Shown piece after piece: positions 17,294 through 27,500 of a DNA stretch of 64,000 nucleotides (its first letter is position 1; the number at the start of each line of letters is the position of its first letter). The stretch is from Planctomycetota bacterium (GTDB lineage: Bacteria; Planctomycetota; Phycisphaerae; Phycisphaerales; UBA5793): NCBI GenBank assembly GCA_013112555.1, contig JABFGK010000001.1, forward strand, positions 1,462,581 to 1,526,580, given 5' to 3'. A model generated the notes under the pieces. That model was not told the DNA's origin and made no database searches. It was given only the letters and a program-made list of their open reading frames with translations. The translations under genes and the position numbers were made by a program.

Positions 17294-18577
17294 ATGGGAA
17301 TGTTCACATACGAAGCATTGGACGCCGCCGGCAACAGCCGGAAGGGACAGATCGAGGCCGGCAACAAGGAAGAGGCTGCCAGCAAGATCAAGAGCCAGGG
17401 GTTTTTCCCCACCAATGTTCGCGAGCAGAAGGTGAAGGGCAAGGCCCAAGACGGCCAGCCGCGCGCCCTGAAGAAGAAGAAAAAGGGCGAACTCACCATC
17501 AGCATCGGCGGGGTCAATACGAAGACCTTGACGACGTTTACACGCCAGCTCTCGACGCTGCAGGATGCCGGTCTCTCACTGTTGCGTTCGTTGCAGGTGC
17601 TTGAGCAGCAGCAAAGGCCCGGTCTGATGAAGAACATCATCGCCGGCGTGGCCGAGGACGTGGAAGGCGGCTCGACGCTGTCCGACGCGATGGCCAAGCA
17701 GCCCAAGGCGTTTGATCGTCTGTATGTCAAGATGGTCAACGCGGGCGAGATCGGCGGCGTGCTCGACCTCATCCTGAATCGTCTGGCCGACTTCCTCGAA
17801 AAGGCACAGCGGCTCCGGCGCAAGATCATCGGTGCCATGATTTACCCGGCCGTGGTTATTTCGGTGGCCGTGTCCATCGTGTCGGCCATCATGGTGTTCG
17901 TGATTCCCAAGTTCCAGGAGATTTTTGAGGACTTCGAGATCACGCTGCCGGGTCTGACCCTGTGGCTGATCGATACGAGCAAGTGGATGGCCGGCAACCG
18001 CACCGAGGACCAGACGATCCCCGGCGCCATCTGGGTTCTGATCACGCCGTTCGTCCTGTTCTTCTTTATCAAGCTGCTTCGGAAGACGGAGCCGGGTCGG
18101 GCGGTCGTTGACTGGACCAAGATGCACCTGCCGCTGGTCGGCACGTTGATTCGGAAGTCGTCGGTGGCCCGCTTTACCCGAACGCTCGGCACGTTGATTT
18201 CGGCCGGTGTGCCGATTCTGGAGGCCATCCTGATTACCCGTGACACCTCGGGCAACTGGGTGTTCGAGCGGGCCTTGAACAAGGTCCATGATTCGATTCG
18301 CGAGGGTGAATCGTTTGCGCAGCCGTTGCGTGAGACGAAGGTGGTTGAGCCGATCGTGGTCAACATGATCGACGTCGGCGAGGAGACCGGTGACCTGGAT
18401 GCCATGCTCCTGAAGGTGGCCGACAACTACGACGAGGAAGTGGACGTTGCCGTGAGTTCGCTCGTGTCGCTGTTGGAGCCGCTGATGGTCGTGGTCCTGG
18501 GCGGCATCGTCGGGACCATCGTGGTGGCATTGTTCATGCCGATGGTCAAGATGATTGAGTCGGTCAGCCAGCAGTAA
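17294..18577 (+). CDS. PilC/GspF inner-membrane platform protein
   Basis: This 427-residue membrane protein is the platform on which the ATPase acts during fibre assembly. It has two T2SSF domains: residues about 75-200 with FTRQLSTLQDAGLSLLRSL, and about 275-400 with FTRTLGTLISAGVPILEAI. Each is followed by helices and GEIGGVLD or GEETGDLD turn motifs, and there are membrane segments near 170-195, 245-265 and 390-415. The N-terminal MFTYEALDAAGNSRKGQIEA region is standard for the family. A lysine-rich linker (about 55-70) precedes the first domain. Start choice is supported by AAGGA nine bases upstream. Pseudopilin genes follow immediately. Confidence 0.95.
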   Translation: MGMFTYEALDAAGNSRKGQIEAGNKEEAASKIKSQGFFPTNVREQKVKGKAQDGQPRALKKKKKGELTISIGGVNTKTLTTFTRQLSTLQDAGLSLLRSLQVLEQQQRPGLMKNIIAGVAEDVEGGSTLSDAMAKQPKAFDRLYVKMVNAGEIGGVLDLILNRLADFLEKAQRLRRKIIGAMIYPAVVISVAVSIVSAIMVFVIPKFQEIFEDFEITLPGLTLWLIDTSKWMAGNRTEDQTIPGAIWVLITPFVLFFFIKLLRKTEPGRAVVDWTKMHLPLVGTLIRKSSVARFTRTLGTLISAGVPILEAILITRDTSGNWVFERALNKVHDSIREGESFAQPLRETKVVEPIVVNMIDVGEETGDLDAMLLKVADNYDEEVDVAVSSLVSLLEPLMVVVLGGIVGTIVVALFMPMVKMIESVSQQ

Positions 18578-18628
18578 GTAGAGCGAACAGGCGCAGAAGC
18601 GATGAGCCACGAGCCAGGAGATTTTCCG

Positions 18629-19531
18629 ATGACCAGAACACGTTCGACCCAACGCCGGCATCCCCGTCACGTTCGACGGTATCGCAGCGCGTTCACCATG
18701 GTCGAAGTGCTTATCGTGGTTGCCATCATCGGGCTCCTTGTTTCCCTGGTGGCGGTTGTCGCCGGGCGTGTGCGCGGGACGGCCGAGAAGACATCGACGA
18801 AGCATCTGATGACGGCGATCCAATCCGGGTTGACGGCGTTCAAGGCAGATATGGGGTACTACCCGCCGCTGCTGACGGATGATCTGACCGTGCCGGATGC
18901 TGCGAATATCAAAAACTTCAATGAGCGACGCCAGATGCAGTACTGGAGCACGCTGTCGCTCGTTCCGTATCTCGTCGGTATTGGGGATCTCAATATGGAC
19001 GGGACGCCGGACATCAAGGGCCGAGGCTCGGACCCGTATGACGACGGCGTCGAGGGTCAGGGATTGCGCGACCCGGGTGTCGACAAGTCATGGGGCGGGG
19101 CGACCAATGCCGTCGATCGCGGTGTGTACTTCACCAATATCGAACAGAAGCGGGGGATGCTGACCGGCAAGACATTCAATCCGTATGTAGAACTCGGTGG
19201 CGAGTTCGATGTGTCAGCCGGCGAGTACCACAACGGTGACCCGATCGAGGATTTGTACCTGCTGCAGTTCAACGACTTCTGGGAGCGCCCGATCCGGTAC
19301 TACACGGGCTGGCAGAAGGACCTGTGGTACGAGCAGGAAGAGGAACTGTTTGTCGGCGACATGTTTACGGAGTGGGTCGCAACGGTGCCCGCTGACCAGC
19401 AGGCGAATTTCAGGGCCGGTCTTCGATCCGCCCCGTATGTACTGTTCTCGGAGGGTGAGGATCGCCAATCCGACCCGGATGACGTGAATGCCGATACGAA
19501 CAAAGACAACATTGTGGAGATGGGCACGTGA
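18629..19531 (+). CDS. Large type II secretion pseudopilin (GspG-like), first of five
   Basis: This 300-residue prepilin-type protein has a basic leader of about 21 residues, then the cleavage/methylation signal SA/FTMVEVLIVVAIIG with Glu at +5, the first helix, and a long soluble domain. Residue -1 is Ala rather than the usual Gly. The globular part is far larger than the about 120 residues of classical GspG, with several acidic, calcium-like loops such as DLNMDGTPDIKGRG. AGGAG lies eight bases before the ATG at 18629; an upstream in-frame ATG at 18602 lacks such a site. The stop overlaps the next start (GTGA), indicating translational coupling. It probably is the main or an initiating pseudopilin, which I infer from gene order. 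Confidence 0.88.
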   Translation: MTRTRSTQRRHPRHVRRYRSAFTMVEVLIVVAIIGLLVSLVAVVAGRVRGTAEKTSTKHLMTAIQSGLTAFKADMGYYPPLLTDDLTVPDAANIKNFNERRQMQYWSTLSLVPYLVGIGDLNMDGTPDIKGRGSDPYDDGVEGQGLRDPGVDKSWGGATNAVDRGVYFTNIEQKRGMLTGKTFNPYVELGGEFDVSAGEYHNGDPIEDLYLLQFNDFWERPIRYYTGWQKDLWYEQEEELFVGDMFTEWVATVPADQQANFRAGLRSAPYVLFSEGEDRQSDPDDVNADTNKDNIVEMGT

Positions 19532-20283
19532 CGCTGCGACACCGAATCGACATAATGTGCATGGTGCCGACGGTCCGGTCCGGCCGGTCCCTTCGTGCCT
19601 TCACGATGATTGAGATGCTCGTGGTCATCGGCTTGGTGGTGGTGCTCGGTTCGCTCACGCTGGTGATCGGCAGTGCCATCATTTCGCAGGGCAAGGCCCG
19701 CAATACGGAGGCCATTCTGGCGAACCTCGATGCCGCCCTGACCGAGTACGAGGCAGAGACCGGGTCGAACCCGATGTGGACCGGCAAGGGCAGCGACGTG
19801 TCCAACAAGCGGCGTATGTATCAGCCGGCTTCGGGATACAGCCGCGGCGGCACGATCCGGCCTGAAGTAGCCGTCTTCCTGGCAGACGCCAAGGGGATCG
19901 AGGGAGTTGACAATATCATCCGGGCGATCCCGCCGGACCGACTCATGCAGCGGGTCGATCTGTACGAGCAGTTGAGGCTCGATGGGGTGGAGTCGATTGC
20001 CGGGATGGTTCCTGCGACTGATACACGACTGACGGTGTGTGATGCCTGGGGGATGGAGATTCTGTACGTGCATCCCAGGAATACCGAGCAGAATCCCGAC
20101 ATCAGTGTCGGTGACGGTGCGGCTGAAGTCTACGGGGCGACGGTGAACAACCGGCCGTATTTCATGTCGGCCGGCGCTGACTTGCTCTACGCGAACCAGC
20201 TGACGGATGATGACCGGGATGACAAGGCTGCGTGGGACAATTTGTATTCGTATGAGGTACCGGATCGACCCGGCGTTGAGTAG
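19528..20283 (+). CDS. Type II secretion pseudopilin, second of five
   Basis: This 251-residue prepilin-type protein has the signal RA/FTMIEMLVVIGLVVV with Glu at +5 after a basic leader, then a helix QGKARNTEAILANLDAALTE typical of the pilin stalk, and a soluble domain with no recognised fold. The GTG start overlaps the upstream stop by four bases, the classic coupling arrangement; an ATG at 19555 would shorten the leader by nine residues. Its product would join the periplasmic fibre with the neighbouring pseudopilins, as a minor component or the main subunit. Confidence 0.85.
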   Translation: MTLRHRIDIMCMVPTVRSGRSLRAFTMIEMLVVIGLVVVLGSLTLVIGSAIISQGKARNTEAILANLDAALTEYEAETGSNPMWTGKGSDVSNKRRMYQPASGYSRGGTIRPEVAVFLADAKGIEGVDNIIRAIPPDRLMQRVDLYEQLRLDGVESIAGMVPATDTRLTVCDAWGMEILYVHPRNTEQNPDISVGDGAAEVYGATVNNRPYFMSAGADLLYANQLTDDDRDDKAAWDNLYSYEVPDRPGVE

Positions 20284-20348
20284 CGGGCCGACCGGATGAA
20301 GGCGATGAGTGTGGTCGTGCAACGACAGACACGAACGGAGTGGTGACC

Positions 20349-21440
20349 ATGAGAATGAACACGGCAATCAGAGATCGACATGATGCGGATTGCAGTTTCG
20401 TCGGGCGCCGGACTGTGACGGGTCATGTTGCATCCACCGAGCACGGGGATGATGTTTGCGAGCGTACGCACAGGGGCGCTCGTGCCTTTTCCCTGGTGGA
20501 GTTACTGGTGGTCATGGGTGTCATGATTGCACTGGTGGCGACCACGCTTCCCGCCTTCAAAGCGCTGCAGGAATCGAACCGGGCTGCCAACGGGCGGAAC
20601 GGGGTGAATGCCGCCTTGAACACGGCCCGCGCGATTGCCATGCGTGAAGGTCGCGATACGGCCGTCATGTTCATGTTCGATGTGACCCGGCAGGTGACGA
20701 GCATGCAGTTGCTCTACTCGGCCGGCGTGACGCATGATGCCGGTGAGGGGTTGCTGGTTGCAACGATCTTCGTTCCGATCGAGGGTCAGAGCCTGATCGA
20801 GTTGCCCAAGGGTGCCGGGGTCTTTGCCTGCGGGTACGGGGCCACGCGTCTGGGCGATATCGAGAGCCAGAACTGGTACCCGGATCTCGGCTTGTTGTAT
20901 GAAAGTGACAGCGCGTACAAGTACCAGGATCCGTGGCTGTTCCCGCGGACCGATCCGCTGTTCCTGGCCGACGATGAAAGCGGCATCAATGACACGGTGA
21001 TTCAGTACCTTGACACGTTCATGGTTCGCTTCAGCCCGGACGGCACGGTGGTGACGAATGCGGAGCAACTGAAGTACAACAGCAGTGACAAGGATGCGGA
21101 CGGGTATGTGGAACTGGATCGTCCCGGCGGGCAGGCCATCGGCAAAGGCAAGTTTGGCAAGTGGAACCTGACGTATGACGATTACATGGAAAAGAACCAT
21201 TCAGCGGAGTGTCAGTTGCGTCCGGCGCCGTTCCTGGCTGTCGTCGATCTGTACAAACTGGCAGCCGGTACGGGCATTGCCGCCCCGTGGCGGGTGGTCG
21301 CCTATCACCCGACGCGTGAGGACGCGGATCAGGACACGATTCTGGATGCTTTTGAAGTCGGAGATTGGATCAATCAGAACGCGAACATCATTTCATTCAA
21401 CCGATACACAGGTTCGGTAATGAGAGACATCAGGAGGTAG
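20349..21440 (+). CDS. Type II secretion pseudopilin (GspH-like), third of five
   Basis: This 363-residue protein has an unusually long leader of about 46 residues with several Cys, His and acidic residues, then RA/FSLVELLVVMGVMIAL with Glu at +5. The helix that follows carries NGVNAALNTARAIAMREG, the pattern of GspH/FimT minor pseudopilins. The soluble domain is long and acidic. The ATG at 20349 is preferred because GGAG sits eight bases upstream; GTG codons at 20340 and 20343 overlap that site. As a minor pseudopilin it would help prime fibre assembly at the tip. Confidence 0.85.
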   Translation: MRMNTAIRDRHDADCSFVGRRTVTGHVASTEHGDDVCERTHRGARAFSLVELLVVMGVMIALVATTLPAFKALQESNRAANGRNGVNAALNTARAIAMREGRDTAVMFMFDVTRQVTSMQLLYSAGVTHDAGEGLLVATIFVPIEGQSLIELPKGAGVFACGYGATRLGDIESQNWYPDLGLLYESDSAYKYQDPWLFPRTDPLFLADDESGINDTVIQYLDTFMVRFSPDGTVVTNAEQLKYNSSDKDADGYVELDRPGGQAIGKGKFGKWNLTYDDYMEKNHSAECQLRPAPFLAVVDLYKLAAGTGIAAPWRVVAYHPTREDADQDTILDAFEVGDWINQNANIISFNRYTGSVMRDIRR

Positions 21441-21446
21441 CAGACC

Positions 21447-22757
21447 ATGCAAGCAACAGGGAATGGTCATACCGTCGCACAGCAGGTGATTCCGACCGTG
21501 ATCGACCGTCGTTCGTATGCGACTCGGCCGATCGGTTTCACGCTGGTCGAAGTGCTTATGGCAACCATCATTCTGGCCCTCGGCCTGATTGGCGTTGCAG
21601 CCGTTTTTCCGGCTGTGATTGCGCAGCAGAAGCGGGCAGACGATTTATCGCAAGCCGTCTCGGCAGCTGCCGGCGGGGAGGCGGTGCTGTCGTCGCGAAT
21701 GGATGCATTTGCCGATGCCATTCAGCGGACGCCGGCTGAGTTCGGTGCCAACTGGGTGCGGATCAACACCTATGACCCGCTCGGCGACACGGAGCCGTAT
21801 CTGCAGGCCCCATTCGTGCCCGGGAAGTTCGATATCCGTCTGCGCGTGCAGGAGAAGGGATATCGTATTACCAAGTGGCTCAATGGCTCGGATATGGCCA
21901 CGTTCTCCAATGTGCGCATCCCGAGTCGGACGCTTCCGATCGACAAGAAGGATGCCGGCGACATGATCGTGAACATCCTGCTTGGCGGTGGGGCGCCGCA
22001 GTTGGTCAGTTATCAGCCTGATCCAGATGAGGCCAATGAGAAGTTCAAGGTGGTCAAGGGTGGGGCCAGCCGCATTGACGATCTGAACCAGGACAACATG
22101 ATCGACTGGGATAACGGGGTTCTGACCTGGCACGTCATGCTGAACAACGGGGAGACCGTTGATCGCGTGTGGATCGATTACGTCTGGCGGAATGACAAGA
22201 TCATCTCGCATCGTGACCGACTCTCGCCGAGCGAGAGTCCTCGTTACGGGTGGGACATTGCGATTCGCCGCGGCGTGTCCGGTGTGCCGCAGTACACGAT
22301 GTTCGTCTACCGGTATGAAGGCGGGCCGAGCGGGGCTGAGTTTTACCCGGAAATCCCGAATCGCTTCAACACGGTTGATGAGGGCATGCTGCGACTCGGC
22401 GGGGCGACCATCGCGTATGAGAGCGACGGGATGGCACAGAAGGCCTATCTGCAGGTTTCACGAGACATGAAGGAAGCCTTGCGCTCCGGTTCGTACATTC
22501 TCCCGTATGACGGGGCAGGACCGGTCGAGATTCGCCGCTGGGATGAGCATGCACTCGACGGCAACGGTGCCTGGGAACTCGTTTCACCCCCGACCCGCAC
22601 ATTGGCGGACGGGACGGTCGAGCAGTTCTATGGCGGTGAAGCCCTCGACTTCTGGTATGTGCCGCTGTCGGTGCCTGCCCTGGACAGGAACGGGATGCAG
22701 ATCGGCTCGTGGAAGATCAGGCCGTTGCTGGCGTTCAGCAAGCAGTTCGGTGTCTAG
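21447..22757 (+). CDS. Type II secretion pseudopilin (GspI/PilV-like), fourth of five
   Basis: This 436-residue protein has leader and signal IG/FTLVEVLMATIILALGLIG, the only one of the five with the canonical Gly at -1. The LVEVLMA..ILALGLIGV pattern is that of GspI and PilV minor pseudopilins. The large soluble domain is rich in Trp and Tyr and has no recognised fold. A strong AGGAGG site precedes the ATG. The gene begins six bases after the previous stop, so the two are surely co-transcribed. With the GspH-, GspJ- and GspK-like neighbours it would form a tip complex. Confidence 0.85.
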   Translation: MQATGNGHTVAQQVIPTVIDRRSYATRPIGFTLVEVLMATIILALGLIGVAAVFPAVIAQQKRADDLSQAVSAAAGGEAVLSSRMDAFADAIQRTPAEFGANWVRINTYDPLGDTEPYLQAPFVPGKFDIRLRVQEKGYRITKWLNGSDMATFSNVRIPSRTLPIDKKDAGDMIVNILLGGGAPQLVSYQPDPDEANEKFKVVKGGASRIDDLNQDNMIDWDNGVLTWHVMLNNGETVDRVWIDYVWRNDKIISHRDRLSPSESPRYGWDIAIRRGVSGVPQYTMFVYRYEGGPSGAEFYPEIPNRFNTVDEGMLRLGGATIAYESDGMAQKAYLQVSRDMKEALRSGSYILPYDGAGPVEIRRWDEHALDGNGAWELVSPPTRTLADGTVEQFYGGEALDFWYVPLSVPALDRNGMQIGSWKIRPLLAFSKQFGV

Positions 22758-22866
22758 GTCGCCACAGGCAGCGCGCGATGCCCGATACGTCGTGCGGTTG
22801 ATATGACCGGAACCAGGAATGTACCGGCCGACCGCTCGATTCTCAGACAGACTGATCGGAGCAGCG

Positions 22867-24474
22867 ATGACAGTCATTGAGCGTATGATGAAGACGGATT
22901 CCAACGCACGCAGTTGCGCCCAAGCCTTACGACCTCGCCCGGCCTTTACGATTGCCGAGTTGATCGTCGCGATCGGCGTGACGGTGGTTCTCATCCTGGG
23001 GATTTCGCGCATCTTTTCGATGTCAAAGACGACCGTTTCGATCGGGCATGCCTCGGCGGAAGTCTCGCAATACAGCCGGGCGCTGGAGCGCACGCTGCGA
23101 CGCGATTTGGACAAAGTAATTGCCGGCCAGGGCTTTCTGACAATCCGGAACGAGCGCATCGGCACCGAGGCCGTCAGTTCGGCCAACCAGCGAGACGGCA
23201 TTTACCTCGATGAGGAAACCGAGGAGGCCGGTGATTGCATTTGCAATACGCGGCTTGATCAGATTGCGTTCTTTGCGGCCGGCGATTTCCCGACGTACCA
23301 GTATCGGAACATTCGAGGAACGGTCGCACGGAATGACGTGGCCCCGGTGGCGCGCATCTGGTACGGCCACGCGTATCGGAAGCCGGGCATTGTGACGAGC
23401 GATCCTGCATTTCGCGGGACGAATGAGTGGCGTATCAAGAACGAGGGTGATATCGGCCCGAATGTGTATCAGGTCCGGTTTGCCGACGACAGCACGCCGA
23501 CGGTTGACGCGGCCAACAAGTATGCGAAGGACTGGGTGCTGGCGCGGCAGCAACTGTTGCTGCTTCCGCGCGAGCAGATCGGGATGCCGAGTCAGCTCGT
23601 GGGGATCGTGCCGAGCATCTTCGACTTGTTCAACGAGTTGGGCAGTGCCCAGTTCGTCGAGCCCTATACCTATCAATTCAACTACGATGCGCTGGCCTGG
23701 AACAATCAACTGTCCCCAGGGTATGTTGACATCGCCGACACCGATCTCTCTGCCGTGGACAAAGCGGTCGCTGAATACGGGACTCGATACAACTACGACA
23801 CGGGTGAGTATGAGGAGATCCCGGACCCGCTGGGCGGCTATTGGGCTGATGATCTGGACCCGGGCGGGAACAACGACTCGTATTGGAACCTGCTCAATTC
23901 GTATGACCAGCAGCGCATCGACCAGTCGTTTGCGGACTGGTGGATGATTCAGCAGCGCCGGCGCATGCGCATGGCGTGTACCCGAATTCATGTCGAGACG
24001 GCTGCCCCGTCAAACTTCCGGGTGGATCAGATGCTGACGCATGCCACGTTCGTCCCCGGGTGCAGCGAGTTCAAGGTTCAGTGGAGTTCCGGCGACGTGA
24101 ATACGGCAACCGGTGAGGTGCTCTGGTTTGATATTGAGCAGCCGGCAAGCCCGTATGTGACGCGTGATCAGGATCGTGTCCCAAATGACCCGAGGATCTG
24201 GTATCTCAGCGAACTGCCGGCAGCAGGGACGAACCCGTACTACGACGGCGAGTGGCGGCTCGATCAGCCTTATATTGAGGCACAGGCACCGGATCTCTAC
24301 TACGCAACCTTTGGGAACTTCATCCCGAAGGAAGGGGATGTGGACCGAGCCGATGCCTGGCCCTGGCCGGATCTGATTCGCATTCAGGTACGCCTGCACG
24401 ATCATCGCGGCGTGCTGACTGGCGGGCGCACGTTCGAATATCAGTTTGCCCTGCCTGAGAACGCCTCTCGGTAA
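22867..24474 (+). CDS. Type II secretion pseudopilin (GspJ-like), fifth of five
   Basis: This 535-residue protein starts with a basic leader, then PA/FTIAELIVAIGVTVVLILG with Glu at +5. The next helix ISRIFSMSKTTVSIGHASAE and the RALERTLRRDLDKV stretch resemble GspJ. The rest is a large acidic soluble domain, several times the family size. I choose the ATG at 22867 with GGAG upstream; an in-frame ATG at 22819 would add sixteen residues but has its AGGA directly adjacent. A 109-base gap separates it from the previous gene without any terminator, so it stays within the operon. Confidence 0.83.
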   Translation: MTVIERMMKTDSNARSCAQALRPRPAFTIAELIVAIGVTVVLILGISRIFSMSKTTVSIGHASAEVSQYSRALERTLRRDLDKVIAGQGFLTIRNERIGTEAVSSANQRDGIYLDEETEEAGDCICNTRLDQIAFFAAGDFPTYQYRNIRGTVARNDVAPVARIWYGHAYRKPGIVTSDPAFRGTNEWRIKNEGDIGPNVYQVRFADDSTPTVDAANKYAKDWVLARQQLLLLPREQIGMPSQLVGIVPSIFDLFNELGSAQFVEPYTYQFNYDALAWNNQLSPGYVDIADTDLSAVDKAVAEYGTRYNYDTGEYEEIPDPLGGYWADDLDPGGNNDSYWNLLNSYDQQRIDQSFADWWMIQQRRRMRMACTRIHVETAAPSNFRVDQMLTHATFVPGCSEFKVQWSSGDVNTATGEVLWFDIEQPASPYVTRDQDRVPNDPRIWYLSELPAAGTNPYYDGEWRLDQPYIEAQAPDLYYATFGNFIPKEGDVDRADAWPWPDLIRIQVRLHDHRGVLTGGRTFEYQFALPENASR

Positions 24475-24544
24475 GAGGCCGATCGATTCATATTCACCGG
24501 CCGTCAGCGCTTGAGGAGCAGGGGGGACGGTGAGGAGCACTGGA

Positions 24545-27500
24545 ATGGATAGTCAGAAGATGGCTCACACCCGGACACCGATCATGAAAGCACCTGGCCG
24601 CGTTCGACAGTACCGGCCGCAACGACGCGGGAGCATTCTGATTCTCGTCGTCGGCGTGCTGGTTTTGCTGATGATCAGCGCCACGGTCTATGTTCGAGTC
24701 GGTCGCCTGGAGCGCACCTCCTCGGCCGCCACCGAGTCGCAGGCCGTCGCTGCGGATTCCACGAAGAAGGTGGTCGACTACGTCGGTCGTATTCTGGCCA
24801 AGGATCTCTTTGGCATGGATGAAGCGGCCACACGACCGTTTGAAGATTACATCAATCCAAGCAATCCAACCGTCGGCTATGTCGGCGAACGCTGGGATGT
24901 CCCGTATACGCGGCCCGGCGATTACACCGTGTTCAGTATCCTGGCCGACCCGTACCTTGCTTCAACCGAGCCGATTGCATTGCCCATCGGCGATAAGATT
25001 CCTGATGTGTACCCGCACATTTCAAACATTCACCCGGCCGGTCGCTTCGTCGATCTGGACTTGTTGTTCTCAAATGGGTTCTACGGCAATCTCTTCATTG
25101 TCGGCTCGAACTCCGATCCGTATGACCTCGATTCGGGTGATTACACGCTGATCGATGACGGCATCAGTTTCCTGCAGCAACTGGATGATTACGACACCAC
25201 TTCGACCGGGTACGTGACGTATGCAGATCGCCGGTTTGGTGATGACACCGATGGTGACGGCTTTGCCGATGCACGGTGGACGGAGATTCAGGAAGCCTAC
25301 GGTGTGCCGGCCGGGATGCGCGTCTTTGTGGCCATCCGAATCGTTGACAACTCATCCATGCTCAATGTCAATTCGAACATGGAGAACGGGCTGAGTCGCG
25401 CCAATGGTTCTGCATCGACCGTTGCCTACGGGTATACCCCGATGGACATCGACCTCTATTCCTTCCTCATGGATGGTTACGGCGGGCCGAACTTCAAAGG
25501 TGGTCTGTTTGCAAGTGACGGTTTCGCGGAGCATCTGCGCCGGTTGGGACTGTTCGGGCAAATGGGCGGCTATGACCTGACCACGTTCTCTGAGCTCTCG
25601 CGCATCCCGAGTGAGGATCGCGACAGCATGTATGCGAACTTCGGGCGGCAGCCGTATCGCTCGCATCGGGCCGTGCACACCTACGGGATTGCTGATGAAA
25701 TTGAACTTCGCACGTTCTTTGCGACAGCCAACGATCGATCTACATCACGCCTGGAGCAGAGTTTCGCGGAGTTGAACGATTACGGTCTTGATCCTGCAAT
25801 GGTGAGTCCGCTGCGTGATTTTGAGAGCAATGAGCGGAACTACGAGGACGACATGCCGTCCCTGGAGCCGCGGGCCAGCACCCGTCAGGGGACTCCTGAC
25901 TGGCCGGGTTTGTTTTCGTATAAACTCGATACCGGCGAAGTCGTCCAGGGTGAGAGCAGGCACCTGCTCACGACGATCAATGGGCAGACTTCGGTGAGTG
26001 CCTGGAATCAGGCGACCGGTCAGCACACGCTGTTCACGAAGCCGGATCTGAACACACTTGTCGATACGAGGGATGTTCAGTCGCTCGTCGGCGGGTTCTT
26101 CTGGGCATTGGCACCGTATGCAGTGCGCACGAGTGAGAATGATAACATGAACCCCGTGTACGGGTTGGTTGATTCCATCTGGAATCCGACCGGGACATTG
26201 CAGGTCAACTATGGCAATGATGATGCCGGGTACGCGTACCTGCGATCAGCGCAACTTGCAGTGAACATGCTTGATGCCTACGACGATGACGACGAACCGA
26301 CCGCGCGCACCCTGTGGTGGGATCTCGAGGATAATGTACCCGATTACAATACCGATCGCGATATCGTTGGTGAGTTTGCACATGGCCAGATCCCGACCGG
26401 GAATCTCGGCGGGCTGAACGGTGATCAGACGGGCATGAAGTTAACACTCATCGGCCTCGATCGGCAGCCGTTCTTCCGTGAGGTCGCATCACTGACGATC
26501 TATCACGACGATGTGACCGATAATGAAGCGGTGATTGCTCCCGATGACCACTACGAGGATTATGTCGCCTTCGAAATCGGCAATCCGTGGGAGGAAGCAA
26601 TCTCGTTAAACAACTACGAGATCGAATACGCCGGCGAGCGCTTCAATCTGACCGGCATCGCAGATATTGATCCGGGTCATGCGCTGGTCATCATTGCCGG
26701 CCCGAGTGACCACAGTCTTCCAACGCAGTGGAAGACGGTTATCGAGAACCGGACACTGAACGGCGTTGAGACGGACGTCGTCGTGCTTGGCATTTCGCCG
26801 TCGTTCACACTCAGCGGCAACGATGAGGATGCCATTCTCTGGCGGAGTGGCGTTGAGTACGGATCGACGACCGTTGACGTCGTGGTGGACCGGATCAGGC
26901 CGTCCGACAATCCCGGCGACGATGAAGGCGACTTCCCGACCTACGACGGTTTTTGGGACGGCTCGGGCGTTCCGAAGGGCGGGAGCTATGCCATCAAGAC
27001 GATGGATCAGAGCGGCAATGAGATCTGGACTATGTACGAGGCCTTCGTGGTCGTCAGTTCGACCATGGCGCGGTATTGCGACACGCCCAACGGTGGCCTG
27101 GCCGACAGTTTCCCGGCCTATGTTTTCCAGTCACCGGACGCGATTGCCGACAACTCGGACGACGGCATCATTGCGAGCCCGGCACTGTGGTATCAGTTTT
27201 ATCAAGATGACGGCCAGGACCACTTTTCGGACCTGATTCAAACCGTCGAGAACGACGACACGCCGGGTGCCCGGCAGTATCTGGTCGAGCGGTTCCGGGG
27301 CGACGAAGACAAGGAATACAGCAATCCGCTTGAGTTTGCACCGTTCCAGTTGCTCGTTGAGAATATCGAAGATCGATCGGAGCATGCTCGGTTCCGGTCA
27401 GCGGCAGACCCGCTGCTGTACACGTCGATGACGCATGTTAACACCGACCAGAACTACCCGGTAGTCTTCAATCAGGCGGATACCTATATCACGTTCAGTG

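Noticed and set aside
17576..18823. 415-codon minus-strand open frame opposite pilC
   Set aside because: His- and Asp-rich shadow of the PilC/GspF gene.
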